Shown one piece after another: positions 13,831 through 21,286 of a stretch of DNA of 24,856 nt (position 1 is its first letter; each line of letters starts with the position of its first letter). Source of the DNA: JANXAZ01 sp964504655 (lineage in GTDB: Bacteria > Pseudomonadota > Alphaproteobacteria > Geminicoccales > Geminicoccaceae). The notes below the pieces were generated by a model, which saw nothing but the letters and a program-made list of their open reading frames with translations, was not told where the DNA came from and made no database searches. The DNA lies in assembly GCA_964504655.1 (NCBI GenBank), contig CAZDFD010000067.1, positions 1-24,856 of the forward strand, given 5' to 3'. The position numbers and the translations under genes were made by a program.

Positions 13831-15000
13831 GTGCCCGAGCTCGAGCCCGCGACACTGCTGCTCCTGGGCGGCCTGCTCTTGGGCCTGCTCGCCGGAGCGC
13901 TCCTGCAGGCGAGCCATTTCTGCGTGATGGGTGCGGTCGCGGACCGCGTGCTGTTCGGCAGCACCCGACGGCTCAAGGTCTGGTGGCTGGCGATCGCCAC
14001 CGCGGTCCTGGGCACCCAGGGCCTGGCCGCGGCCGGCCTCGTGCCGCTCGAGGCGAGCGGCCATCTGGCCGGCGGGATCGTCTGGGGGCCGGCGCTCCTG
14101 GGCGGCCTCCTGTTCGGCTTCGGCATGGTGCTCACCGGCGGCTGCGCCAGCCGCACCCTGGTCCGCGCCGCCAGCGGCAGCCTCAAGGCGCTGGTCGTGC
14201 TCCTGGTCATGGCGGTGGCCGCCTGGACGGCCCAGCTCGGCCTGCTCGCGCCCCTGCACCGGGCGCTGCGCGAGGCTGCGACCCTGCCGGTCGCCGGCGC
14301 CGGCGGCGCCGCCCTCTGGCGACCGCTCGCCGACTTGGCCGGGCTCTCGGCCGAGGCCGCGCGGCTGCTTCTGGCGCTGGCCGTGGGCCTCGCGCTCGCG
14401 GTCCCGGCGCTCACCGACCGGCGGCTGCGCGCGAGCCCGCTCGAGCTCGCCACCGGCCCGGCCCTGGGCCTGCTCGTGGTCGGCGGCTGGCTGTTGACCG
14501 GCCGGCTCGCCGCCGACCCGTTCGGCCCGCCCGCGGCGGCCTCGCTCAGCTACGTCGCACCGGTCGGCCAGAGCCTCCTGCTCCTGATGACCGGCGGCGG
14601 CCCGGGCGGGCTCGGCCCGGGCCTCGTGGCCGGCACCGCACTCGGGGCGCTCGTCGTGGCCTGCGCCACGCGCGGCTTCCGCCTCGAGGGCTTCGTCTCG
14701 ACCGAGGATCTCGGCCGTCACCTCGTGGGTGCGGTGCTCATGGGCACGGGCGGCGTGCTCGCCATGGGCTGCACCATCGGCCAGGGCGTGAGCGGCCTCT
14801 CGACCCTGGCCGCGACCTCGGTCCTGGCGGTGGCGGCGATCGTGGCGGGTGCCGCCTGGGCGCTCGCCTGGCTCGAGAGCGGCCGGCTCCTGCCCCGGTG
14901 GGTGCGGGCCAGGGGCGGGCCGAGCCGGCCGGGCGGCGGCCCCGCCCCCCTGGCGGGCGCGGCCGGTCGCGGGTATGTGAGAACGGGCGCCGAGCCATGA
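13831..15000 (+). CDS. YeeE/YedE (TsuA-like) sulfur-compound transporter
   Basis: 389 aa from a GTG start, with about nine to ten membrane segments. Two YeeE/YedE (PF04143) repeats are visible. Cys31 (SHFCVMGAV), Cys105 (GMVLTGGCASRTL) and Cys314 (GGVLAMGCTIGQGVSG) match in context and spacing the three functionally important cysteines of the thiosulfate importer TsuA (Cys22, Cys91, Cys293). Transport of thiosulfate or a similar sulfur species through a cysteine relay is therefore likely; import versus export is not decidable here. Its last four bases (ATGA) overlap the start of the ArsR-type regulator gene, which is strong evidence for co-regulation. The leader carries a nested stem-loop that can include the start codon. 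Confidence 0.9.
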   Translation: MPELEPATLLLLGGLLLGLLAGALLQASHFCVMGAVADRVLFGSTRRLKVWWLAIATAVLGTQGLAAAGLVPLEASGHLAGGIVWGPALLGGLLFGFGMVLTGGCASRTLVRAASGSLKALVVLLVMAVAAWTAQLGLLAPLHRALREAATLPVAGAGGAALWRPLADLAGLSAEAARLLLALAVGLALAVPALTDRRLRASPLELATGPALGLLVVGGWLLTGRLAADPFGPPAAASLSYVAPVGQSLLLLMTGGGPGGLGPGLVAGTALGALVVACATRGFRLEGFVSTEDLGRHLVGAVLMGTGGVLAMGCTIGQGVSGLSTLAATSVLAVAAIVAGAAWALAWLESGRLLPRWVRARGGPSRPGGGPAPLAGAAGRGYVRTGAEP

Positions 15001-15392
15001 GCGGCCGGGCGGCCAAGGCGGGCGGTGGGGAGAGCGGCATGGACGTCGCGAAGCTCCAGGCGAGCGCCAAGGGTGCGAGCACCCTCCTCAAGGCGATCGG
15101 CAACGAGCACCGGCTCATGATCCTCTGCCGGCTGATCGACCAGGAGCGCTCGGTGGGCGAGCTCGTCCGCGCCGTGGGGCTGAGCCAGTCGGCGCTCTCC
15201 CAGCATCTGGCGCGGCTGCGCCGCGACGGCATCGTCAAGACCCGGCGCGAGGCGCAGACCATCTGGTACACGATCGCCTCGAGCGAGGCGACCGAGGTGC
15301 TGCGCACGCTCTACGGGCTCTATTGCGGGGCGCCGCGGCCGCTCGGGGTGGCGACGGCCGACGGCGCGCCGCGCCCGGAGGCGCGCGCCTGA
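14997..15392 (+). CDS. ArsR-family regulator, SqrR/BigR-like persulfide-sensor candidate
   Basis: 131 aa winged-helix protein. The DNA-recognition region is VGELVRAVGLSQSALSQHLARLRRDGIV, followed by the wing KTRREAQTIWYTI. Cys44 (LMILCRL) and Cys110 (YGLYCGAP) are 66 residues apart, exactly the spacing of Cys41 and Cys107 in SqrR, which form a di- or tetrasulfide with reactive sulfur species and release DNA. No ArsR metal motif ELCVCD is present. The ATG overlaps the transporter stop by 4 bp. The N-terminal about 20 residues are low-complexity, and ATG at Met15 is an alternative start. A repressor of this operon responding to sulfide/persulfide is the best inference. Confidence 0.9.
   Translation: MSGRAAKAGGGESGMDVAKLQASAKGASTLLKAIGNEHRLMILCRLIDQERSVGELVRAVGLSQSALSQHLARLRRDGIVKTRREAQTIWYTIASSEATEVLRTLYGLYCGAPRPLGVATADGAPRPEARA
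15377..15381 (+). promoter_or_regulatory. ribosome-binding site supporting a CTG start for the Alph_Pro_TM gene
   Basis: GGAGG lies 7 nt before CTG at 15389. That CTG overlaps the regulator's TGA as CTGA, the same 4-bp geometry seen as ATGA elsewhere in the window. No ATG or GTG in the right frame lies between here and the signal-peptide core. Confidence 0.55.
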
Positions 15393-16180
15393 GCCCGCCG
15401 CGCGCCCGGCGATGGCCGCGGCCCGGCCGGGCCACGGGCCTGCTCGTGGCGGCCCTGGCGCTGCTCCTCCTGGGTGCCGCGCGGCCGGCGCAGGCGGTCG
15501 GCCTCGTGGCCGACCTGTCGCACCGGCTGATCGCCATCACCACCGCCTTCGCCGGCACCGAGGTGCTCCTGTTCGGCGCCCTCGAGGACCCCGGCAGCGA
15601 GGTCGTGGTGCTGGTCAAGGGGCCGGCCGGCGAGCAGGCGGTCCGCCGCAAGAGCCGGATCGGCCCGATCTGGCTCAACACCCGCGAGCTGCGCTTCAAG
15701 GGCACGCCCGGCTACCTGGCCCTGGCGGCGAGCCGGCCGCTCGAGCAGCTGGTACCCCCGGCCGAGCTCGCCCGCTACCAGCTGGGCCTGGAGCATCTGA
15801 CGCTCGAGCCGATCGGCGCCGCCGGTGCGAGCGAGCGCGAGATCGCCGAGTTCCGCGCCGCGCTCGCCCGCAACAAGCAGCGCCAGGGTCTCTGGGCCGC
15901 CGACCTCGGCAAGGTGAGCTTCCTCGGCGACCGGCTGTTCCGCACCACGCTCGCCTTCCCGGCCAACGTCCCGCCCGGCAGCTACCAGGTGCAGGTCGTC
16001 GAGGTGCGCGACGGTGTGGTGGCGTCCGCCCAGTCGAGCGCGCTCGCCATCTCCAAGGTCGGCCTCGAGGCCGATCTCTACCTGCTGGCCCGCCAGCAGC
16101 CGGCGCTCTATGGCCTGGCCGCGATCCTGATCGCGGTCGCCGCCGGCTGGGGGGCGAGCCTCGCCTTCGAGCGGAGCTGA
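15389..16180 (+). CDS. Alph_Pro_TM (PF09608/TIGR02186) membrane-anchored periplasmic protein
   Basis: 263 aa if it starts at CTG 15389. Features of the family are plain: VADLSHRLIAITTAFAGTEVLLFGAL, VVVLVKGPAGEQAVRRKSRIGPIWLNTREL and LALAASRPLEQL, then an alpha region and a beta-rich PPGSYQVQVVEVRDG, and one C-terminal membrane segment (YGLAAILIAVAAGWGASLAF). The N-terminus PPRARRWPRPGRATGLLVAALALLLLG...AQA is a signal peptide with an arginine-rich n-region. The family is nearly confined to alphaproteobacteria, its function is unknown, and it often neighbours sulfur-compound transport genes. Start alternatives are TTG 15323, deep inside the regulator gene, and GTG 15446, which removes the charged n-region. 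Here it sits in the YeeE/SqrR-like operon, supporting a sulfur-linked role. Confidence 0.9.
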   Translation: MSPPRARRWPRPGRATGLLVAALALLLLGAARPAQAVGLVADLSHRLIAITTAFAGTEVLLFGALEDPGSEVVVLVKGPAGEQAVRRKSRIGPIWLNTRELRFKGTPGYLALAASRPLEQLVPPAELARYQLGLEHLTLEPIGAAGASEREIAEFRAALARNKQRQGLWAADLGKVSFLGDRLFRTTLAFPANVPPGSYQVQVVEVRDGVVASAQSSALAISKVGLEADLYLLARQQPALYGLAAILIAVAAGWGASLAFERS

Positions 16181-16206
16181 GCCCGGTGAGCCCGGCTGGG
16201 AGCGGC

Positions 16207-16713
16207 ATGGACGAGCCGGCCGAGGCCGGCCGCCGCGGCGCCGTGGTCGAGACCCCGCAGCGGGTCTTCCTGGTGCTCGTCGACGACAGCCAGGAGATGG
16301 CCAACGCGCTGCGCTTCGCCTGCCGGCGGGCGCAGCACACCCAGGGCCGGGTGGCGCTCCTCTACGTGATCGAGCCGGTCGAGTTCCAGCACTGGCTCGG
16401 GGTCGGGCGGATCCTCGAGCAGGACGCCCGGGCAGCCGCCGAGCAGCAGCTCCAGACGCTCGCGGCGCGGGTGTTCGAGCAGACCGGGACCATGCCGGCG
16501 GTGCACATCCGCGAGGGCTCGCGGGCCGAGGAGCTGGTCCGGCTGGTCGACGAGGACCCTTCGATCTCGCTCGTCGTGCTGGCGACCGCCTCGGGCTCGT
16601 CCAACCCCGGCCCGGTGGTCTCCTACCTGCTCGCCAACCTGCGCAAGCTGCGCGTGCCGGTGACGCTGGTTCCGGGCGAGCTCACCCCCGAGCAGATCGA
16701 CACCGTCACCTGA
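16207..16713 (+). CDS. universal stress protein (UspA family)
   Basis: 168 aa. The Usp fold is shown by the first strand RVFLVLVDDSQEMANALRFA, strand VALLYVIEP, the helix EQDARAAAEQQLQTLAARVF, VHIREGSRAEELVRLVDEDPSISLVVLATA and the final strand LRVPVTLVPG. The nucleotide loop usually written G-x2-G-x9-G(S/T) is represented by ASGSSNPGPVVS and is only partly conserved, so ATP binding is uncertain. GGGAG precedes the ATG; a GTG at 16186 is a possible alternative. It follows the Alph_Pro_TM gene by 26 bp and closes the plus-strand sulfur group, converging on the amidase gene with 24 bp between stops. Confidence 0.9.
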   Translation: MDEPAEAGRRGAVVETPQRVFLVLVDDSQEMANALRFACRRAQHTQGRVALLYVIEPVEFQHWLGVGRILEQDARAAAEQQLQTLAARVFEQTGTMPAVHIREGSRAEELVRLVDEDPSISLVVLATASGSSNPGPVVSYLLANLRKLRVPVTLVPGELTPEQIDTVT

Positions 16714-16737
16714 GCGGGCCGCGGCCGGCCGGAGGGC

Positions 16738-17610
<873 letters not shown>

Positions 17611-17685
17611 CGGCCCGGCCCTCCTCGGGGACGCGGGGCCCCGCCGGCCCCGGTGCCGCCTCTAAGGGCGAGAAGCGGGCGACGG

Positions 17686-18327
17686 TCAAGCCAGGGGCGC
17701 GCGGGCGAGCCCCCGATAGGTCCAGGCGAGGAGCCGCGGCCCGGGCATCAGATGCCCGGTCTCCAGCCGCTCGATCGCGAGCCCGGCCCGCTCCAGCAGC
17801 TCCGCCACCGGCCGGTCGAGGTTGCAGCCGCCGCTCAGCCGCCGCCAGAGGGGTGCGAGCCGGTGCTGCCAGGTGGCCACCCCGGGCGCCGGGCAGAGCC
17901 CGTGCTCGACGAACAGGAAGGGTGCCCCGGGCCTGAGCACCCGGCGGACCTCGCGGAGCGCCCGCACCGGGTCCGGGATCGAGCACAGGCACCAGGTCGA
18001 CACGACCGCGTCGACGCTGGCATCGGCGAGCGGCAGGGCCTCGGCCGAGGCCGCGACCAGGACGGCCGGGACCGCGGCCGTGCGGGCCCGCGGCCGGGCC
18101 CGGGCGAGATGGCCGCAGGCCGGGTCGATGCCGAGCACGAGGCGGGCCGGTGCGGTGTAGCGCTGCAGGTTGCGGCCGGTGCCGACGCCGAGCTCGAGCA
18201 CGAGCCCCTCGGCCGCGGCCAGGGTCCGGGCGCGCAGCCGGTCGAGCGCCGGATGGCCCATCACGAGGTCGAGCAGGAGGCTCGCGAGCGGGGTCGGCAA
18301 GGCGGCGCTCCGGCGCTGCGCGGGCAA
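17686..18327 (-). CDS. class I SAM-dependent methyltransferase
   Basis: 213 aa from a TTG start; an internal ATG at Met23 is an alternative. Motif I is LELGVGTGRNLQRY, the acidic residue ending the second strand is in VLGIDPA, AEALPLADASVDAVVSTWCLCSI is motif II, and EVRRVLRPGAPFLFVEHG is motif III. The order and the CSIPDPVRALREVRRVLRPGG-like stretch resemble UbiE/phospholipid N-methyltransferase and METTL7-type enzymes, so a small lipid or quinone-like substrate is possible but unproven. It is transcribed away from the HtrA-like gene, with about 100 bp between them, and lies upstream of the amidase gene on the same strand. Confidence 0.88.
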   Translation of the reverse strand: MPAQRRSAALPTPLASLLLDLVMGHPALDRLRARTLAAAEGLVLELGVGTGRNLQRYTAPARLVLGIDPACGHLARARPRARTAAVPAVLVAASAEALPLADASVDAVVSTWCLCSIPDPVRALREVRRVLRPGAPFLFVEHGLCPAPGVATWQHRLAPLWRRLSGGCNLDRPVAELLERAGLAIERLETGHLMPGPRLLAWTYRGLARAPLA

Positions 18328-18330
18328 CGC

Positions 18331-18360
18331 TTGCGGCCGGCCGCCCGCGGCGTGCTATAT
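18331..18360 (+). promoter_or_regulatory. candidate promoter for the HtrA-like gene
   Basis: TTGCGG (18331-18336) and CTATAT (18355-18360) are separated by 18 bp. CTATAT is the common alphaproteobacterial -10 and is a rare AT-rich patch here. The predicted transcript would have a leader of roughly 60 nt before the ATG at 18426, with GGAG at 18413-18416. Confidence 0.55.
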
Positions 18361-18425
18361 CGTGCTAGACGGCCTGGCGGGGCGGCGGAAGCCCGGGCCC
18401 CGGCCGGCGCACGGAGACGTGAGGG

Positions 18426-19433
18426 ATGCGCGCGAGGACGGCGCGACGGCGGCTGCTCGGGGGCGCCGCGGCGCTCGGCGGGCTCGGGCTTTTGGTGCCG
18501 GCCGCGGCCCGCCGCGCCCGGGCGGGCCCGCGCGAGACCGCGCGCGCGGTGGTGGGCGTGCGCACCGAGGCCGACCCCGAGGCGCGCAGCGCCCAGACCC
18601 TCGGCCGGGAGCGGATCGGCTCCGGCGTGGTGATCGATGCGGCCGGGCTCGTGCTCACGATCGGCTATCTCCTGCTCGAGGCCGCCGGGGTCGAGATCCG
18701 CGCCGAGGGCCGCACCGTGCCCGGCGAGGTCGTGGCCTACGACGCCCAGAGCGGCCTCGGCCTCGCCCGCGCGCTCGGGCCGCTCGGCGTCGCCCCGGCA
18801 CCCCTCGGCACGGCCGCCGGCCTGGTCGCGGGCACGCCACTCCTGGCGCTCGCCCGGGTCGGCCGCCTCGACGGCCGCCCGGTCACCCTGGTCGACCGGC
18901 GCGAGTTCGCGGGCTACTGGGAGTACCTCCTCGACGAGGCGCTGTTCACCACCCCGCCCTTCGAGCAGTTCGGCGGTGCCGTCCTGGTCGACGCCGACGG
19001 TGCCGTGCTCGGCATCGGCTCGCTGTTCGTCGCGGACGCCGCCGGCACGGGCATCGAATCGCCCGGCAACCTGTTCGTGCCGATCGACCTTTTGGCGCCG
19101 ATCCTGGGCGATCTCCTGGCCTTCGGCCGCCGCCAGGCGCCGGCCCGGCCGTGGCTCGGGCTGACGCTGCGCGAGGAGAACGGCATCGTCCGGGTGATGC
19201 GGGTGGCCGAGGACGGGCCGGCGCAGCGGGCCGGGGTGCAGCCGGGCGAGATGGTGCTGGGCGTGGCCGGCGAGCGCATCACCTCGCTCGCAGGCTTCTA
19301 TCGGCGGGTGTGGGGCCTGGGCGCGGCCGGTGTGGCCGTGCCGCTCGACCTGCACGGCGGCGGCACGCTGCGGCGGGTCACGGTCGCCTCGATCGACCGC
19401 GACCGCTGGCTGCGCTGGCGGCGCACCTTCTGA
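18426..19433 (+). CDS. HtrA/DegP-like trypsin-fold + PDZ protein lacking the catalytic triad
   Basis: 335 aa. The N-terminus TARRRLLGGAAALGGLG is a Tat-type signal, so the protein is exported. The trypsin fold is recognisable: IGSGVVIDAAGLVLT (residues 64-78), GEVVAYDAQSGLGLARA and FGGAVLVDADGAVLGIGSL (182-200). A PDZ domain follows at about 242-325 (RPWLGLTLRE, GPAQRAGVQPGEMVLGVAGERI). The positions where HtrA proteases carry the triad are changed: the LTNxHV His is Gly80/Tyr81, the DLA Asp is Gly110, and the GNSGG Ser is Phe182. It is therefore probably not a protease but a binding or chaperone-like protein. The reading frame is otherwise intact, which argues against a decaying gene. It precedes two other envelope-protein genes. 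Confidence 0.88.
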   Translation: MRARTARRRLLGGAAALGGLGLLVPAAARRARAGPRETARAVVGVRTEADPEARSAQTLGRERIGSGVVIDAAGLVLTIGYLLLEAAGVEIRAEGRTVPGEVVAYDAQSGLGLARALGPLGVAPAPLGTAAGLVAGTPLLALARVGRLDGRPVTLVDRREFAGYWEYLLDEALFTTPPFEQFGGAVLVDADGAVLGIGSLFVADAAGTGIESPGNLFVPIDLLAPILGDLLAFGRRQAPARPWLGLTLREENGIVRVMRVAEDGPAQRAGVQPGEMVLGVAGERITSLAGFYRRVWGLGAAGVAVPLDLHGGGTLRRVTVASIDRDRWLRWRRTF

Positions 19434-19506
19434 GCCGGCGGGGCCTCGACAGGACCGCACGGCCGTGCACAACAAGCCGAACCGACCGTTCCGGAGGAGA
19501 CGCGTG

Positions 19507-19917
19507 ATGAAGGCCGTACTGCTCGCGAGTGCCCTGCTCGCCGCCGCGATCGGGGCGGCGCGGGCCCAGGAGGTGCTCGACCCGAAGCTCGAGACCACCC
19601 GCGCCCTCCTCGAGCTGTGCGCGGCCGAGCCCGGCTCCAAGCGCTACGGGCAGCGGCTCAGCTACTGCGAGGGGTTCATCGCCGGCAGCGGCCTGCTCTA
19701 CGAGAAGCTGGTCCATGGCGGGGTGATCAAGCCCTGGGCCTGCGCCCCGGACACGCCCACGGCCGAGGAGGTGCGGGTCGCCTTCGTAACCTGGGCGAAA
19801 GCCAATCCGCGCTATCTGGACGAGGCGCCGGTCGACGGCTTCTGGCGGGCAATGGCGGCCACCTGGCCGTGCCCGCAGACGCCCGCCAAGGCGGCGCCGA
19901 CCCGCAAGAAGAGCTGA
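19507..19917 (+). CDS. Rap1a/Tai-like secreted protein
   Basis: 136 aa with a Sec signal peptide (MKAVLLASALLAAAIGAARA, cut before QEV). The mature part has the four cysteines and spacing of the Rap1a/Tai family (PF18602): LLELC (Cys38), YCEGFIAG (Cys54), WACAPD (Cys79) and ATWPC (Cys122), with the VAFVTWAKANPRYLDEA helix before the last. Two disulfides are expected. Characterised Tai members are periplasmic immunity proteins against type VI amidase effectors, but no effector or secretion gene is nearby, so that role is not claimed. GGAGGAG precedes the start; GTG at 19504 is an in-frame alternative. It lies between the pseudo-HtrA gene and the lipoprotein gene, probably in one transcript. 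Confidence 0.85.
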   Translation: MKAVLLASALLAAAIGAARAQEVLDPKLETTRALLELCAAEPGSKRYGQRLSYCEGFIAGSGLLYEKLVHGGVIKPWACAPDTPTAEEVRVAFVTWAKANPRYLDEAPVDGFWRAMAATWPCPQTPAKAAPTRKKS

Positions 19918-19931
19918 GATCGGAGGTCCCC

Positions 19932-20168
19932 ATGTCGAGCCCTGCCAAGACCAGCCTCGTGGCGGCGATCGCCGCGGTCGCCCTGCTCGGCGGCTGCGAG
20001 GTCAACCGCACGACCGGCGAGCGCACCGCCACGGGTGCGGCGGTCGGTGCCGCGGGCGGTGCCGCGGTCGGCCTCATCAGCGGCGGCTTCGTGCGCAGCA
20101 CGCTCCTGGGTGCCGCCGCCGGTGCCGCCGGCGGGTTCGTCTACGACCAGATCAAGAAGAGCCAGTAG
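19932..20168 (+). CDS. glycine-zipper outer-membrane-type lipoprotein
   Basis: 78 aa. The lipobox is LLGGC, acylated at the Cys after a 21-residue signal. The mature part is mostly a glycine zipper (TGAAVGAAGGAAVGLISGG and LLGAAAGAAGGFVYDQIKKSQ), as in the YMGG-like/17-kDa antigen-type small lipoproteins, which form helical hairpins in membranes. CGGAGG lies 6 nt before the ATG, 14 bp after the Rap1a-like gene. Role is probably envelope-structural or stress-related; the exact function is unknown. Confidence 0.88.
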   Translation: MSSPAKTSLVAAIAAVALLGGCEVNRTTGERTATGAAVGAAGGAAVGLISGGFVRSTLLGAAAGAAGGFVYDQIKKSQ

Positions 20169-20234
20169 CCGCGGGCCTCGGACCGGCCGCGGGCGGCTTG
20201 CCGATCGCGGTGCGGCCGGTGTTTGATCCGGCCG

Positions 20235-20251
20235 GGGCGCAGGCTGCGCCC
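20235..20251 (+). promoter_or_regulatory. 7-bp hairpin in the leader of the BMP-type transporter operon
   Basis: GGGCGCA (20235-20241) and TGCGCCC (20245-20251) form a perfect stem with a 3-nt loop, ending 14 nt before the ATG and just ahead of the ribosome site GGGAGG. It may affect translation of the binding-protein gene. I see no purine-riboswitch-like conserved core around it. Confidence 0.35.
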
Positions 20252-20265
20252 GCAAGCCCGGGAGG

Positions 20266-21282
20266 ATGTCGGCCGTGACCAGCCTTCGCGCACCCGCCCT
20301 CGATCGTCGCACGTTCCTGGCGCTCGGCGCCGGCTCCGCATTCCTGGCCGTGACCGGCCCGGCCGCGGCGCAGAAGGCCAAGCCGATCAAGGTCGCCGCC
20401 ATCTACACCGTGCCGGTCGAGCAGCAGTGGGTGTCGCGCATCCACAAGGCGCTCAATGCGGCCAAGGCGCGCGGCGACGTCACCTACAAATGGTCGGAGA
20501 ACGTCGCCAACACCGACTACGAGCGGGTGATGCGGCAGTACGCCCAGGAGGGCAACGACCTCTTGGTGGGCGAGGTGTTCGGGGTCGAGCGGGCGGCCCG
20601 CAAGGCCGCGGCCGACTTCCCCAAGGTGGCCTTTTTGATGGGCAGCTCGTTCGGGCCCTCCAAGCCCAACTTCTCGGTGTTCGACAACTGGATCCACGAG
20701 CCGTCCTTCCTCACCGGCATGGTCGCCGGCCGGACCACGAGGTCGAACCTGATCGGCATGGTCGGCGGCTACGCCATCCCCGAGGTCAACCGGCTCATGC
20801 ACGCCTTCATGGACGGGGCGCGCTCGGTCAATCCACAGGTCAAGTTCCTGGTGACCTTCATCAACTCCTGGTACGATCCGCCCAAGGCCAAGGAGGCGGC
20901 GTTCGCGATGATCGACCGCGGCGCCGACATCCTGTACGCCGAGCGCTTCGGGGTCTCGGACGCCGCCAAGGAGCGCGGGGTCAAGGCGGTCGGCAACGTC
21001 ATCGACACGAGCGCGCAGTATCCGGGCGTGATCCTGGCCTCCGCCCTCTGGCACATGGAGCCGACCATCGACCGGGCGATCGCCAACGTCGTGGCCGGCA
21101 CCTTCGAGCCGCAGGACTATGGCAGCTACTCGTTCATGGCGCACGGCGGCGCCAGCCTCGTGGTCGACGACAAGCTCGTGCCGGCCGCGGTGGTGGCCGA
21201 GGTGCGCGCCAAGGAGAAGGAGATCCTGGAGGGGCTGTTCCGGGTCGACGTCAACGACGCCGAGCCCAAGTCGACCGCCTGA
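20266..21282 (+). CDS. BMP-family ABC transporter substrate-binding protein
   Basis: 338 aa. DRRTFLALGAGSAFLAVTGPAAAQ is a twin-arginine-type signal peptide. The mature protein follows the BMP/PnrA-like fold (PF02608): IKVAAIYTVPVEQQWVSRIHKAL, YERVMRQYAQEGNDLLVGEVF, FPKVAFLMGSSF, FLTGMVAGRTTRSNLIGMVGGYAIPEVNRLMHAF and GADILYAERFGVSDAAKERGVKAVGN. Family members bind purine nucleosides, though some bind other ligands, so nucleoside uptake is the first guess. The Tat signal would mean export in folded form. It is followed 4 bp later by the ATPase gene and two permease genes, a complete importer set apart from the window edge. Confidence 0.93.
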   Translation: MSAVTSLRAPALDRRTFLALGAGSAFLAVTGPAAAQKAKPIKVAAIYTVPVEQQWVSRIHKALNAAKARGDVTYKWSENVANTDYERVMRQYAQEGNDLLVGEVFGVERAARKAAADFPKVAFLMGSSFGPSKPNFSVFDNWIHEPSFLTGMVAGRTTRSNLIGMVGGYAIPEVNRLMHAFMDGARSVNPQVKFLVTFINSWYDPPKAKEAAFAMIDRGADILYAERFGVSDAAKERGVKAVGNVIDTSAQYPGVILASALWHMEPTIDRAIANVVAGTFEPQDYGSYSFMAHGGASLVVDDKLVPAAVVAEVRAKEKEILEGLFRVDVNDAEPKSTA

Positions 21283-21286
21283 GCCG

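Noticed and set aside
13820..13927. Possible 35-codon cysteine-rich leader peptide (ATG 13820) overlapping the start of the sulfur transporter gene
   Set aside because: Six Cys codons near a sulfur gene look tempting, and GAGGGG lies before the ATG. However, the Cys codons arise simply because the transporter's CTG leucine codons read as TGC in the shifted frame, so no independent signal remains.
17633..17644. 12-bp palindrome GCGGGGCCCCGC upstream of the amidase gene
   Set aside because: It consists only of G and C, so in a region of this composition it is expected by chance. No second copy or promoter context supports it.
19507..19917. Type VI effector-immunity pair based on the Rap1a/Tai-like protein
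   Set aside because: No amidase effector, Hcp, VgrG or other type VI component lies nearby, and the neighbours are envelope housekeeping-type genes.
20169..20265. Purine riboswitch before the putative nucleoside importer
   Set aside because: The 97-bp gap holds one 7-bp hairpin but no three-way-junction pattern or conserved purine-riboswitch core, and it is too short and GC-rich to contain one convincingly.
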